DNA of 64,000 nucleotides from Lachnospiraceae bacterium (GTDB taxonomy: Bacteria; Bacillota; Clostridia; Lachnospirales; Lachnospiraceae), in the NCBI GenBank assembly GCA_017437965.1, contig JAFRWN010000140.1:1-64000 (forward strand), given 5' to 3'. The position numbers and the translations under genes are program-made. Under the pieces are notes generated by a model that was not told where the DNA came from, searched no databases, and saw only the letters and a program-made list of their open reading frames with translations. Below are positions 24,200 to 33,300 of the stretch, piece after piece (position 1 is the stretch's first letter; each line of letters opens with the position of its first letter).

Positions 24200-24765
24200 G
24201 TGAAAGAATTAAGTGTATTCATAGATGAAAGCGGGGATTTTGGAGAATATTGTCCTCATTCCCCTTATTACATTATCACCATGGTCTTTCATGATCAAAG
24301 TAATGATATTCGGGAAGCGCTAACTAAGCTTAATTCCGAATCATCATTTCTTGGATTAAATGATCTATGTATACATACCGGTCCCATAATCCGCAGAGAA
24401 GAGATATATGTAAATATGTCCATACAGGAAAGACGAAGAATCTTCAACAAAATGATTGCTTTCATCAGACAGATTGACATTCAATATATGACGATGTAAA
24501 GATATATTACGACAATGGTCAAGTGGAAGTTAGCAAAATATTATCCTCTGTTTTTAATTCCCTGCTTTCCAATCCTATTTTCAAGAAAGTAATGCCTAAA
24601 GATTATCGTCTGTTTCAAGTTGCCGACCTTCTATGTACTATGAAACTGACTCAATTAAAAATTCAAAATAACTTATATTCCAGTTCTGAAAAAGCCTTCT
24701 TTGGAAATTCAAGGGACTTAAAGAAAAACTATCTGAAACCCTTAGCGGTTAAAGAACTCTTATAA
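24200..24765 (+). pseudogene. DUF3800 protein gene with internal deletion and frameshift
   Basis: The first part (GTG at 24200, GAGG 10 nt upstream) gives VKELSVFIDESGDFG, the typical DUF3800 opening, and stops after IDIQYMTM at 24499. The second part continues in another frame with DDVKIYYDNGQVEVSKILSSVFN... to a TAA at 24763-24765, matching the family's C-terminal half (DYRLFQVADLLCTMKLTQLK). The joined length is short for the family (usually about 220-250 aa) and the central segment is missing, so a deletion broke the gene near 24490. DUF3800 proteins are often near mobile or defence genes; the function of the family is unsettled. Confidence 0.7.
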
Positions 24766-24944
24766 CATTTCTTCCATAACTCATGTTTTTACGATAGTTA
24801 TGGAAATAATGTACATCTATTTCACTACAAGGAAACATCCACTTGCGCCGATTTTTGTCCAGTTAGGAATTGATAATTGACTTTTGGCAATAAATGATGT
24901 AGGCTATCTTACAGGTGGCCCATGGTTTCATAAGGAGAATTACA

Positions 24945-25604
24945 ATGCCTTGGCTCACCGCAAAAGGAGGCTTCATGAAATCCAAAACGGTTAAAACCAT
25001 AGGCATTTCTTTGTACATATTCTGGATGATCTATGCCACAATCGATCTGAGGTATGATATTTTGTCAAATGTTATGCCGGTTTTCTTCAGCTGCTTTCTT
25101 ATAGGATCGTTAGTGTTGCTTCCAATCATGTTTATTGTTGAAAAATTTCTTGAAGCAGATGAAAAAAGAACCAGCGGACGCGGAGCTTACTGCCTTGACG
25201 AGCTGAACAATGCAGTAAAAGCGATTGCAGTCTGCAGTGTCATAATGTATATAACCCTTTTTATTGCAAAACTAATTTGTGGCAGAACAAATCGTTTATA
25301 TGATTACTTTCTTAAGGTTATTGCTGCAATCCTTATCACCCCGCTTTTTTTGATGATGCGTAACATTTTTACAGATTTGCGAAGCGAAAAACCTTACGGA
25401 CGTACAAAAATTTCATTTGTGTTTTTCCTTTTTGGTCTGATTCTTATTTTATTAAAATATCTCTTTTATTTTTATGGGCTGATGATACCTATACTGTTTG
25501 TTGAAAGCGTTAATTCAACGGCGATATATGCCACCTTAGAGTTTGCACCCATCGTACCTTTTATACTTGGCATACCCGTTTACCTATGGGAGGAAGCTCG
25601 ATGA
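24945..25604 (+). CDS. Integral membrane protein, paralogue of the 23.4-kb protein
   Basis: 219 aa with about six hydrophobic segments; no enzyme motif. The start at 24945 has AAGGAG 8 nt upstream; an ATG at 24975 with GGAGG 4 nt upstream is possible. It overlaps the response-regulator gene by 4 nt (ATGA), so it is translationally linked to the two-component system and may sense or export its signal. AgrB is an alternative only by position: the conserved His/Cys protease residues of AgrB are not seen. Confidence 0.65.
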   Translation: MPWLTAKGGFMKSKTVKTIGISLYIFWMIYATIDLRYDILSNVMPVFFSCFLIGSLVLLPIMFIVEKFLEADEKRTSGRGAYCLDELNNAVKAIAVCSVIMYITLFIAKLICGRTNRLYDYFLKVIAAILITPLFLMMRNIFTDLRSEKPYGRTKISFVFFLFGLILILLKYLFYFYGLMIPILFVESVNSTAIYATLEFAPIVPFILGIPVYLWEEAR

Positions 25605-26338
25605 ATCTTAAAGTTTGCTTTTGCGATGATAATCCGGAGATTTTGGGAAACTTGAAAGCAAGATTCGAAAAGCTTGCCTTGGAGGCCGGCATAGACGAAT
25701 ATGTTGTGGATGTTTTCGTGAGCGCTCAGGATATGATAGTAGAGAACACATATCTTCAATATGATGCAGTATTTATGGATATTGAAATGCCGGGGATTGA
25801 TGGTTATCAGGCGGTAAAGCTTTTCAGACAACGTTTTCCAAAACAAGAAGTAATCTTTGTAAGTTCTCATGACAATATGGTTTTTTATACCGGAGATGTA
25901 AAGCCACTGGCTTTTGTAAGAAAATCAAAGCTGGATGTTGATCTTCCCCGGGCTTTTAAGAGCCTGCTGGTTTCACTTGAAAGAAAAAACGAAAGCATTG
26001 GAATGATCAGTAAAGAAGGAGCTCTTTTCCATGTGCCTCTCAGGGATCTTATTTATTTTGATGCCCTTGGGCATAATATATGTGTACACTTTATGGAAGG
26101 CAATGAAACCATAAAGAAAATCAAAGGAACTTTAGGAAAACTTGAGGATACCATTTCCGATAAGGGATTTATCAGAGTACATAAATCCTATCTTGTAAAC
26201 TACAGGTATATTTCTGAAATAGGAAGGACAGAAATCACACTTGAAAAGACTCTCGAAAAGATTCCGATGAGTAAGCACAGAACAGAGAATGTAAAAATAA
26301 GCTTTGCCGATTTTTGCAGGAGATTTGGAACATGGTAG
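25601..26338 (+). CDS. LytTR-family response regulator (AgrA/ComE-like)
   Basis: 245 aa. The receiver domain has CFCDDNPE (acidic pocket), the phospho-acceptor Asp in VFMDIEMPGIDG and Lys in FVRKSK. The C-terminal LytTR DNA-binding domain (about 140-245) has FIRVHKSYLVNYRYI. The start ATG at 25601 follows GGAGGAAGCTCG and overlaps the upstream stop. It overlaps the histidine kinase start at 26332. Targets are unknown; LytTR regulators bind direct repeats. Confidence 0.9.
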   Translation: MNLKVCFCDDNPEILGNLKARFEKLALEAGIDEYVVDVFVSAQDMIVENTYLQYDAVFMDIEMPGIDGYQAVKLFRQRFPKQEVIFVSSHDNMVFYTGDVKPLAFVRKSKLDVDLPRAFKSLLVSLERKNESIGMISKEGALFHVPLRDLIYFDALGHNICVHFMEGNETIKKIKGTLGKLEDTISDKGFIRVHKSYLVNYRYISEIGRTEITLEKTLEKIPMSKHRTENVKISFADFCRRFGTW

Positions 26339-27558
26339 CAGAAATACTAAGACTTTTACCTCATTTTACCGAAGCCCTTATAAGAATGCTTCTATTCTTT
26401 GTTTTATTAAAAACCAAAGAAAAAAAGTATTTAATGAAGATTATCCTTTTTACTTTTCTTGTGTGTGTCGACACAGTATTCACGGAAATTATAACCACCA
26501 TCAAAACACTCGATAATTACAGTGCTTTTATATTGCTGACGGGTAGATTCTTTTTGGCAGATTACTTTTTCGCCGGCACACATTTTGAAAGGCTTACTAA
26601 AGTAATTCTCATAGATATGGTAAAATATCTGTGCTTTGCCTGTATGCCGACATCATTATCGGAAAGAATTGCTTTTCTACTTATTGGATTGATTGTATGT
26701 CTTCTTTTCAGGAAAACAGAGAGGTTCTGCAGCAAAGAAGACTGGTTTTGGGGTGCAATGCTTTTTTTAGGAAGTTTTATATGCACCAACATCACTTCAA
26801 AATTCCTGCTTTTACTTTCCATGCTGATATTTGACATTGCAGTGTTTTCTTATATATTGAAGATTATAAGAGAACGGGAAGACAACAACATGTTTAATGC
26901 TTTCATCGAAAAGATGAATGATGAATTATCAAATGCACTTGAACATGAGAATTCAAATGAAAAGCTAAGAGCACTTCGGCATGAGATAAGGAATGAATAT
27001 GTTCCGATAAAAGAAATGCTTGCAAACGGTGATTATGAAAGTGCCCGCAAACTGCTGGATGAGTTTTCGGGAGACTGGGAACGTTCACTTGCAACTTATA
27101 AAACTGTAAACAGCGGCAACAAAATGATTGATTCCGTTTTCAATTACTTTATCCGAAAGTATTCGGAGAATGGTTATAACGCAGATTTTATGATCGAACG
27201 TTGTGATATCGATCAGTCAATGGAAAAGGATATTTGCCAGATTCAGATAAATCTTTTAAAAAATGCTTTTGAAGCAGCCGGAAAAACCTCCGAAAAAACA
27301 GTTCGCGTCATGATGTTTACAGAAAAGAATTATCTGAAGATCAGGGTACTGAACAGTGTTTCGGGCAATGTGGCGGACGCGTTAAAAAATGTGCAAAATG
27401 AGCATACGACAAAATCCGATATGGAAAACCATGGTTTTGGTATTCCGGCAGTAAAAACAAAGCTCAGACTGCTCCATGGCTATTTCATGTGCTTTGAAGA
27501 AGATGGATTGTTCGGCTGTGAGATGGGAGTACCGGTGAAGATGAACAGTTGGGTATAA
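26332..27558 (+). CDS. Membrane sensor histidine kinase (AgrC/HPK10-like)
   Basis: 408 aa. Five to six membrane helices in the first ~190 residues, then a coiled segment and the H-box LRALRHEIRNEY, N-box QINLLKNAFEAA and G-box HGFGIPAVKTKLRLLHG. The type is the GHKL/AgrC class that detects peptides and signals to LytTR regulators. AGGAG lies 9 nt before the ATG at 26332, and the gene overlaps the regulator's stop. No AgrB or AgrD-like peptide gene is visible nearby. Confidence 0.88.
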   Translation: MVAEILRLLPHFTEALIRMLLFFVLLKTKEKKYLMKIILFTFLVCVDTVFTEIITTIKTLDNYSAFILLTGRFFLADYFFAGTHFERLTKVILIDMVKYLCFACMPTSLSERIAFLLIGLIVCLLFRKTERFCSKEDWFWGAMLFLGSFICTNITSKFLLLLSMLIFDIAVFSYILKIIREREDNNMFNAFIEKMNDELSNALEHENSNEKLRALRHEIRNEYVPIKEMLANGDYESARKLLDEFSGDWERSLATYKTVNSGNKMIDSVFNYFIRKYSENGYNADFMIERCDIDQSMEKDICQIQINLLKNAFEAAGKTSEKTVRVMMFTEKNYLKIRVLNSVSGNVADALKNVQNEHTTKSDMENHGFGIPAVKTKLRLLHGYFMCFEEDGLFGCEMGVPVKMNSWV

Positions 27559-27560
27559 AA

Positions 27561-27597
27561 TAGGCCTTCTGCATAAACCACACGAAGGCCTATTTTT
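27561..27597. terminator. Bidirectional terminator
   Basis: TAGGCCTTC pairs with GAAGGCCTA, followed by TTTTTG; it separates the histidine kinase and convergent anti-sigma genes. Confidence 0.8.
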
Positions 27598-27604
27598 GTT
27601 TTGC

Positions 27605-28567
27605 TTATTCCGAAATAGCTCGTATCCTGACTTTGCAATCTTTGATATTTTCTATCGGGAAATCCAGCATTTGTTTTACAGTCAGATTTCCTTTTGCCGT
27701 AACGACCTGCAGCGTCTCCAGAAAATGGTTTTCAATTCCGTACTTTACCAGTTCTGTAAAAATCTCCCGGGCTTTCTTTTCTAATGCCTGCCTATATGCA
27801 TCAGAATAAAGCCAGTGACAATACTCGCTGAAAGCCTTGCGCTCTGATTCTAATGCCTTATTATATTCCTCGATTTCTTCAGCAGAATGTCTGCCCTTCC
27901 ATACCTCAGGGAAAAGTTTATCAGGAGTATTATTTTTTTCCCAGACAGCCATTTCATATTCAGAAAGTTCATTTAGTTTTTGCTGATCCAATTCCTTGTA
28001 TTCAGTATAATACCAATCTTCATATTCATCCCAGTAAGTTTTCAGTGCAGGATCATTGAAATACTCATTATATGTTTTACCTTCATATACAAACAGGTCA
28101 TAATCATTCAGTTCCAGAGATATGGAAACATAATACTTCTCATTATCATCTTTCGGATTTTGTAGCAATTTATAAATACTATCGTCTCCACAGACATTTT
28201 CCTTAATGTCAAAGAAACCATCTACGCCACTTTCTCCAAGGATAACAATATTTCCTTTTACCCAAGCAGTATCATCCGATTGTTTGTTATCCGGCATTTT
28301 TTCTGTTTCATTATTTTTTACCGGATTATCCTCTTTAATTTTATTTTCCGCTACAGATATTATTTCTGTACTTTCTGTAGCCGGTTTGGTTTGAGTAACC
28401 GTAGGCTGATTATTATGCCAGATAAAGATTCCAGCCATACATGCCACTGTCAAAGCAGTTCCTGCTCCGGCAATCTTAATCATTGTTTTCCTTTTTTTCT
28501 TTTGTGCTACTAAATAATTGTCCCTGCGTTCATACAGGTCTTTCAACATTTCTTCAGAACTCTTCAT
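27605..28567 (-). CDS. Putative membrane anti-sigma factor
   Basis: 320 aa. About 35 charged cytosolic residues, one membrane helix (MIKIAGAGTALTVACMAGIFIW) and a large, acidic, Tyr/Glu-rich extracellular domain. It lacks a recognised zinc-finger (ZAS) motif, so the anti-sigma role rests on gene order and topology: its ATG at 28567 lies inside the end of the sigma gene (14-nt overlap) with AAGGAGGG as ribosome site in the sigma coding sequence. The upstream in-frame ATG (28588) has no such site. Confidence 0.65.
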   Translation of the reverse strand: MKSSEEMLKDLYERRDNYLVAQKKKRKTMIKIAGAGTALTVACMAGIFIWHNNQPTVTQTKPATESTEIISVAENKIKEDNPVKNNETEKMPDNKQSDDTAWVKGNIVILGESGVDGFFDIKENVCGDDSIYKLLQNPKDDNEKYYVSISLELNDYDLFVYEGKTYNEYFNDPALKTYWDEYEDWYYTEYKELDQQKLNELSEYEMAVWEKNNTPDKLFPEVWKGRHSAEEIEEYNKALESERKAFSEYCHWLYSDAYRQALEKKAREIFTELVKYGIENHFLETLQVVTAKGNLTVKQMLDFPIENIKDCKVRIRAISE

Positions 28568-29111
28568 AAACAAAGCCCTCCTTTTCAAGCTCAGATTTCA
28601 AAGACTGCTTTGCACGATAAAGTAGATTTCTTATCTGACGTTCATTTTTCATCATGACAACCGATATTTCTTTATTTGTGAATCCTTCAAAGTAAGACAA
28701 CCATAATATCTGTCGATAATCAACCGGAATCATTGCCAGTGCTCTGTGTACAGCTATTTTCTGTTCTTCACGGATATATGCACGTTCAAGATCAGTTTCA
28801 TCGCTTATATATTCATCGATGTTCTCCAATGGAACATCCTGCAACCTCGATTTTTTTCTTACGTAATCAACCGCTATATTTCTTCCTATGGAATATAGCC
28901 ATGATCTGAAGGAACTTTTTCCAGAAAATTTCGGCTTTTTTGTAAGCAATCGGAAGAAAGTATCTTCCGCAACTTCTTCGGCTGTATAAATGTTGTTTAC
29001 ATATCCGTTTAGGTAAAGTATCAAACCGTCCTTATAAGTTCTAACTATATCGTCAAAACCTTCATCATCACCGTCAAGGAAACGGCGGTAGCTACTTTCA
29101 CCGTTATCCAT
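28554..29111 (-). CDS. ECF-type RNA polymerase sigma factor
   Basis: 185 aa. Region 2: GYVNNIYTAEEVAEDTFFRLL, then FRSWLYSIGRNIAVDYVRKK. Region 4: LAMIPVDYRQILWLSYFEGFTNKEISVVMMKNERQIRNLLYRAKQSL, a helix-turn-helix. The start at 29111 has AAGGAG 8 nt upstream; 29141 has no spaced site. It is translationally coupled to the following anti-sigma gene by overlap. Its regulon is not known. Confidence 0.9.
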   Translation of the reverse strand: MDNGESSYRRFLDGDDEGFDDIVRTYKDGLILYLNGYVNNIYTAEEVAEDTFFRLLTKKPKFSGKSSFRSWLYSIGRNIAVDYVRKKSRLQDVPLENIDEYISDETDLERAYIREEQKIAVHRALAMIPVDYRQILWLSYFEGFTNKEISVVMMKNERQIRNLLYRAKQSLKSELEKEGFVYEEF

Positions 29112-29203
29112 TGATTTACTCCTTTCTGAAAAGGTCTTCATCCCTTTTCACTTATAAGTCGTAAAAATGTCGAAAATGTCTCACTTTTTTTTCGATTTTG
29201 TAA

Positions 29204-29240
29204 AAAGAAATCCCGCTCTGTCACAGGCAGAGCGGGAATG
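29204..29240 (-). terminator. Terminator after the lipoprotein gene
   Basis: TCCCGCTCTG (29211-29220) pairs with CAGAGCGGGA (29228-29237), followed on the minus strand by TTTCTTTTTAC. It shares a long run of identity with the hairpin at 19411-19440. Confidence 0.75.
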
Positions 29241-29257
29241 TTTCCCAAAATATTTTC

Positions 29258-30355
29258 TCATCTCGTGGGTCTGATATAACAAAAGCAATTATACGGAACA
29301 TCCCATATATTATCGTAATCAATCATACTCAGCACACATGATGATCCTTCAATATCATAAGAACATAATCCCGCAATTGATACCGGAACCTTTTCATACT
29401 TGATCTTTATTGCTTCAGGGCTTCCGGTTTCGGGGTAAATGCTTATTGCAGAGATATTCCCGTTTTCGTCATATCTGAATTCATATTTTGAATTGTCTGA
29501 TTTGAACTCGGAATCAGTATCGGAATTATTTACGGACGCAAGTTTTCCGTCATCATTATAAGTCAAAGTGCTTATTATATTATCTTTCTCATATACCTCT
29601 GTAATCCTCTGGTTTTCATCATATGAATACTTTAATCCTGCATTATTGATTTCTGAAACCAGACCGTTGCCATCGGTTTTTACCTCTTCAGGATAGAAAC
29701 GCAGGGGCAGGCTCACCAATTGATCGGCAAAAAGCGGTGTATGACAGTTCATATAAAAGGTTGTACTTATGGTATTGTTTCCCGGGTCTTTTAATTTTAC
29801 ATAGATGTTTTTTTCCGAATAATTAATTACATACGAAGTATAATCTGAAAATTCCGGATTATTATCAACATGCAGTAATGTAGTTGCCCGGCCTCTTTCA
29901 TCCCTTTCTGATATATCCAGAGTTCCAAAACCTTTGGTTTCATATTTGTCTGTCTTTCCGTCATCATTAAATATTATACAGCTTTCTTCTTCGGTTTCGG
30001 GTTCCATGTCTGTTTCGGATATGGTAGTCTTTCGGCTTACATATATTATGTTGCCGTCCTCTTCATAGGACAATTCGGTTACCCACTCGTAATCGACACC
30101 TTTTCCTGTCGATCTTACCAGCCAACCTTTGTCATTGAACTCGTTTTTTATTTCAGAATCGGGAAACGTAAGTTCTGCAGGCACATAAATGAAATCCTGT
30201 GAAAAGTAAGGATTACTTAAGGTTTGTGGTTCTTCTGCAGAAGAAGAATCTGCAGAAGAAGAGTGAGAAGAGGAGATAACCGAAGTATCATCCTTCTTTC
30301 CACAGGCAGTAAATATAAGTATTGCAATAACAACAATCAACAGATATTTTTTCAT
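29258..30355 (-). CDS. Lipoprotein with RHS/YD-like repeats
   Basis: 365 aa. Signal with lipobox IFTACGKK (Cys about 18), a Ser-rich linker, then beta-rich repeats with YD-type motifs (YDENQRITEVYEKD, YDENGNISAI, FDDDGK-like). Function unknown; such repeats bind or wrap in other secreted proteins. It lies 32 nt after the 1406-aa giant gene on the same strand (GGAGGAACTAA before the ATG), so it is probably transcribed from the same GGTGC-type promoter. Confidence 0.78.
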   Translation of the reverse strand: MKKYLLIVVIAILIFTACGKKDDTSVISSSHSSSADSSSAEEPQTLSNPYFSQDFIYVPAELTFPDSEIKNEFNDKGWLVRSTGKGVDYEWVTELSYEEDGNIIYVSRKTTISETDMEPETEEESCIIFNDDGKTDKYETKGFGTLDISERDERGRATTLLHVDNNPEFSDYTSYVINYSEKNIYVKLKDPGNNTISTTFYMNCHTPLFADQLVSLPLRFYPEEVKTDGNGLVSEINNAGLKYSYDENQRITEVYEKDNIISTLTYNDDGKLASVNNSDTDSEFKSDNSKYEFRYDENGNISAISIYPETGSPEAIKIKYEKVPVSIAGLCSYDIEGSSCVLSMIDYDNIWDVPYNCFCYIRPTR

Positions 30356-30387
30356 TTAGTTCCTCCGTTTGCCTTATCAGATAAATC

Positions 30388-33300
30388 TTACTTGGTCTTA
30401 GGCTTTATGCTGATATCGGTCTTAAGCTTAATAGGATTATTGCTAAGGTCAAGTTTCTTGGTCTTTTCGTCAAGCACATTGCTGCCGAGTGCCTTGCCGA
30501 TAAAGGCAATCTGTTCGCAGGCATTTTTGGCTTTAGTCTTGTCAACATTTATTTTCCTTGCTTCCTTATAATCATTATATGCCTTTATATACTCCGAGTC
30601 AAGCGCCTGATCTCTCAGCTTAAGGATATTTTCATGGCTGAGTTCTTCCTTCGAGTTCAGGATCCTTGCGCCGAAATCTTCGCCGAAGGCACTTTTACGC
30701 ATGGTATTGAAAGCCTTCAGGTTGTCGGGATTTTTAAAGCCCTCGATTATGTTTTTCCTGAGGGTTTCAAGATTTTTCTTTTCAACCTCTTCGGGAACAT
30801 GGGGTTTCTTCAGATAATCATCCTTTAAAACTTCAAGATAAAGTGAACGGTAGGCCGAATCGAGTATGGTCTTGGAATATTTTTTGTCTTCTATATCCAC
30901 ATTCTCTTTGTCCTTTTCCACACACTTGTTTCTCAGCTTGCTTTCATGTTTAATAAGTTCTTCCAGAACATCCAGAACCTTTTCGGGCTTCTTTGACTTC
31001 TTTACAGGATTAACTGCGGGGCCTACCTGTACATTTACTTTTTTGGCAGGAGCATCAACAGTGAAATCGGGCTGGGTTGTGGTATATTCATTTGCCAGCT
31101 GCAATGCCTGTGCGCTAGCCTCGGGCCTGCAGTAATCAAGCATTCTGCGCCTGCTGAGCTCTGCATGGGCGAAAACCATTGCACCGTGTCTCTTATCGGC
31201 TGCCTTGCTTATTTCCTTATCGTAGTACTTTTTAAAAAGCCTGTCATACTCTGCGTCATTGGCTTCCTTGGCTTCCTTTGTGGCTGTTTTTCTTTCCTCT
31301 GCGGTAAGGATATGCATTTTTGTTTTTACGGTTTCCTCTGCAAGCTTACTAGCAGCATCAAATTCCTTCTGCTTTCTGTTGATATATTTCTGCATATCAT
31401 CCATAAGCTGCTGCTCCCTGTCAAGGAATTCCTCTTTGGGATATATTCCGGTTTCGGCGTACTGTTGGTCGGCTCTCTTGATATCCTTTATCAAAGCTTC
31501 AAATCTGGTAAGGCAGTCATCGTAATCCTTCTTGCCGGTAATCATGTTACGGCGTTTGAGATTATCATATGCATTGTCAAGGTTGGTAGTCCTTTCGTTA
31601 AAGGCTTTTTGGGTCTCGGGCCGCTTTTCAATCTCACGACCGACGCTTGCTTCAATCTGACTGCTTCTTTTATACATCTTGCCGTTTTCGCTGAGATCCT
31701 TAAGTTTTTCAGCAAGTGCTTTTCCGTCAAGTTCTCCGATATTCATCTGGTCTACATACTGCTTGACCGCCTCGTCGAATTTGACACGCTTCTGCATGAT
31801 AAAGTCATGCTTCATATGTCTGGGCTCATAATTATTGAAGGCATCTATACGGCCTTTTTCAATGTCGCGGTTCCAGTTTTCGATATAGTGATTGTTCTTT
31901 ACGAACTGTACCGCTATATCTTTCATCTGTTCGGGAGTAAGGTTTGGATCTTCGTCAAGTCTCTTAAGAAGCTTTTCGTTTTTGATCTCATTGTTAAAAC
32001 GGTTTATCTCTGCCCTGAAGATAGCGGAATCTTTATGATCCGTACCGGTCATTTCTCCGGGCTTCACATCATATTTGTCAATCATATTATTGACAAAATT
32101 ATCCAGCTTTTTCTTCCCTTCAGGCGTGGAAAGATATATTGACGCATCACTTTCCACAAGCAGCATGTCGGTATATACCAGAGCGTTGAAAACTTCACCC
32201 TTGATGGCCTTCTTGGTAAGGAGAAGCTTTTTAAGAGGGGTCAGATCATTGCCTTTTTCCAGCTCTTCCCTGGCATTCCGTCCCTGAAGCACCGTTCTTG
32301 AAAAATCCTGCATCCTGTCAAGACGTTCAAAATCCAGCCTCTCATTTTCGGGAAGCTTTGCATTATACAGCTTTACCTCATTAAGAAGATCGGGATCCCT
32401 CTTCATCATGTCCTTGTAACTGTCAAGCAGTACAGTATAGGAAGATGAATAGTCTCCAAGAGAAGCGGTAGACTTAAGGTTCTTCTGTATTGAGAAGCAA
32501 CCGTTATAGATGCACATGGCAAGAGGACGTTTGTCCCCCTCGACATACTTTTCCATTGCCTTTTTGGCGTATTGTCTGCCGGCTTCCACTATGTCTGCAT
32601 ATTTTCCGAAATCGTCTCTGGGCCCTTCTGTTGTGTCATTTGCGTCGAGCGTCCAGAAATTCATCGAGTTCATGAGACCTTCTTTCAGGCTTACGCCATT
32701 CTGTTCATTGCTGAAACGGCTTTCGCTGAAAGCTTTTGCGACACCCGGATCACTTGCTTCGAGCGATCCGCCGACACCGAGGGCTGTAATCTCCATCTCA
32801 TTGAAAGGAAGCCCCTTAGCATCATAGGGGATGAGCTTTTCGCTCTGTTCCTTTTTGAACTTACCTTTTTCCCATTTTTTGTCAAGTGCGGGAGTTGAAC
32901 CATAGATTTTATTCATATGGAAGCTGGCTGCCTCTGCACCGAGTTCGCTTACCCTGCCTTTTTCAAACCTTTCCTTTATGCCTGCAATCATTTTAGGGAA
33001 AGAGTCAAAGTACGCCTCGCCTAAAGGTCCGGCGTCACCATATACATTCTGATATTTTGCGTTATAATTTTCCAGCTTATACAAAATATCCCTGGAATCA
33101 TTTATATTGTTGATCTTTTTGTTAAAGCTTTCTTCTTTTAACTGTCTTGCTTCCTCAACTCCCTGTTCAATAAGAGGAAGTCTTTGCTGACAAGTCTGTA
33201 TTCTGTTCAGACTGTCGCTGATTTGCTTTGTAAGAGTTTTTTCTTCTTTTTTCAGCTCATAATAACGGTTGAGTCCGTCGATGCCGGTTTCTTCGCGGAG

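Noticed and set aside
31165-32142. Long plus-strand frame of 325 codons
   Set aside because: It lies antisense inside the 1406-aa gene, has no ribosome site, and reads as a Cys/Phe/Val-rich shadow of the acidic and lysine-rich coding strand.
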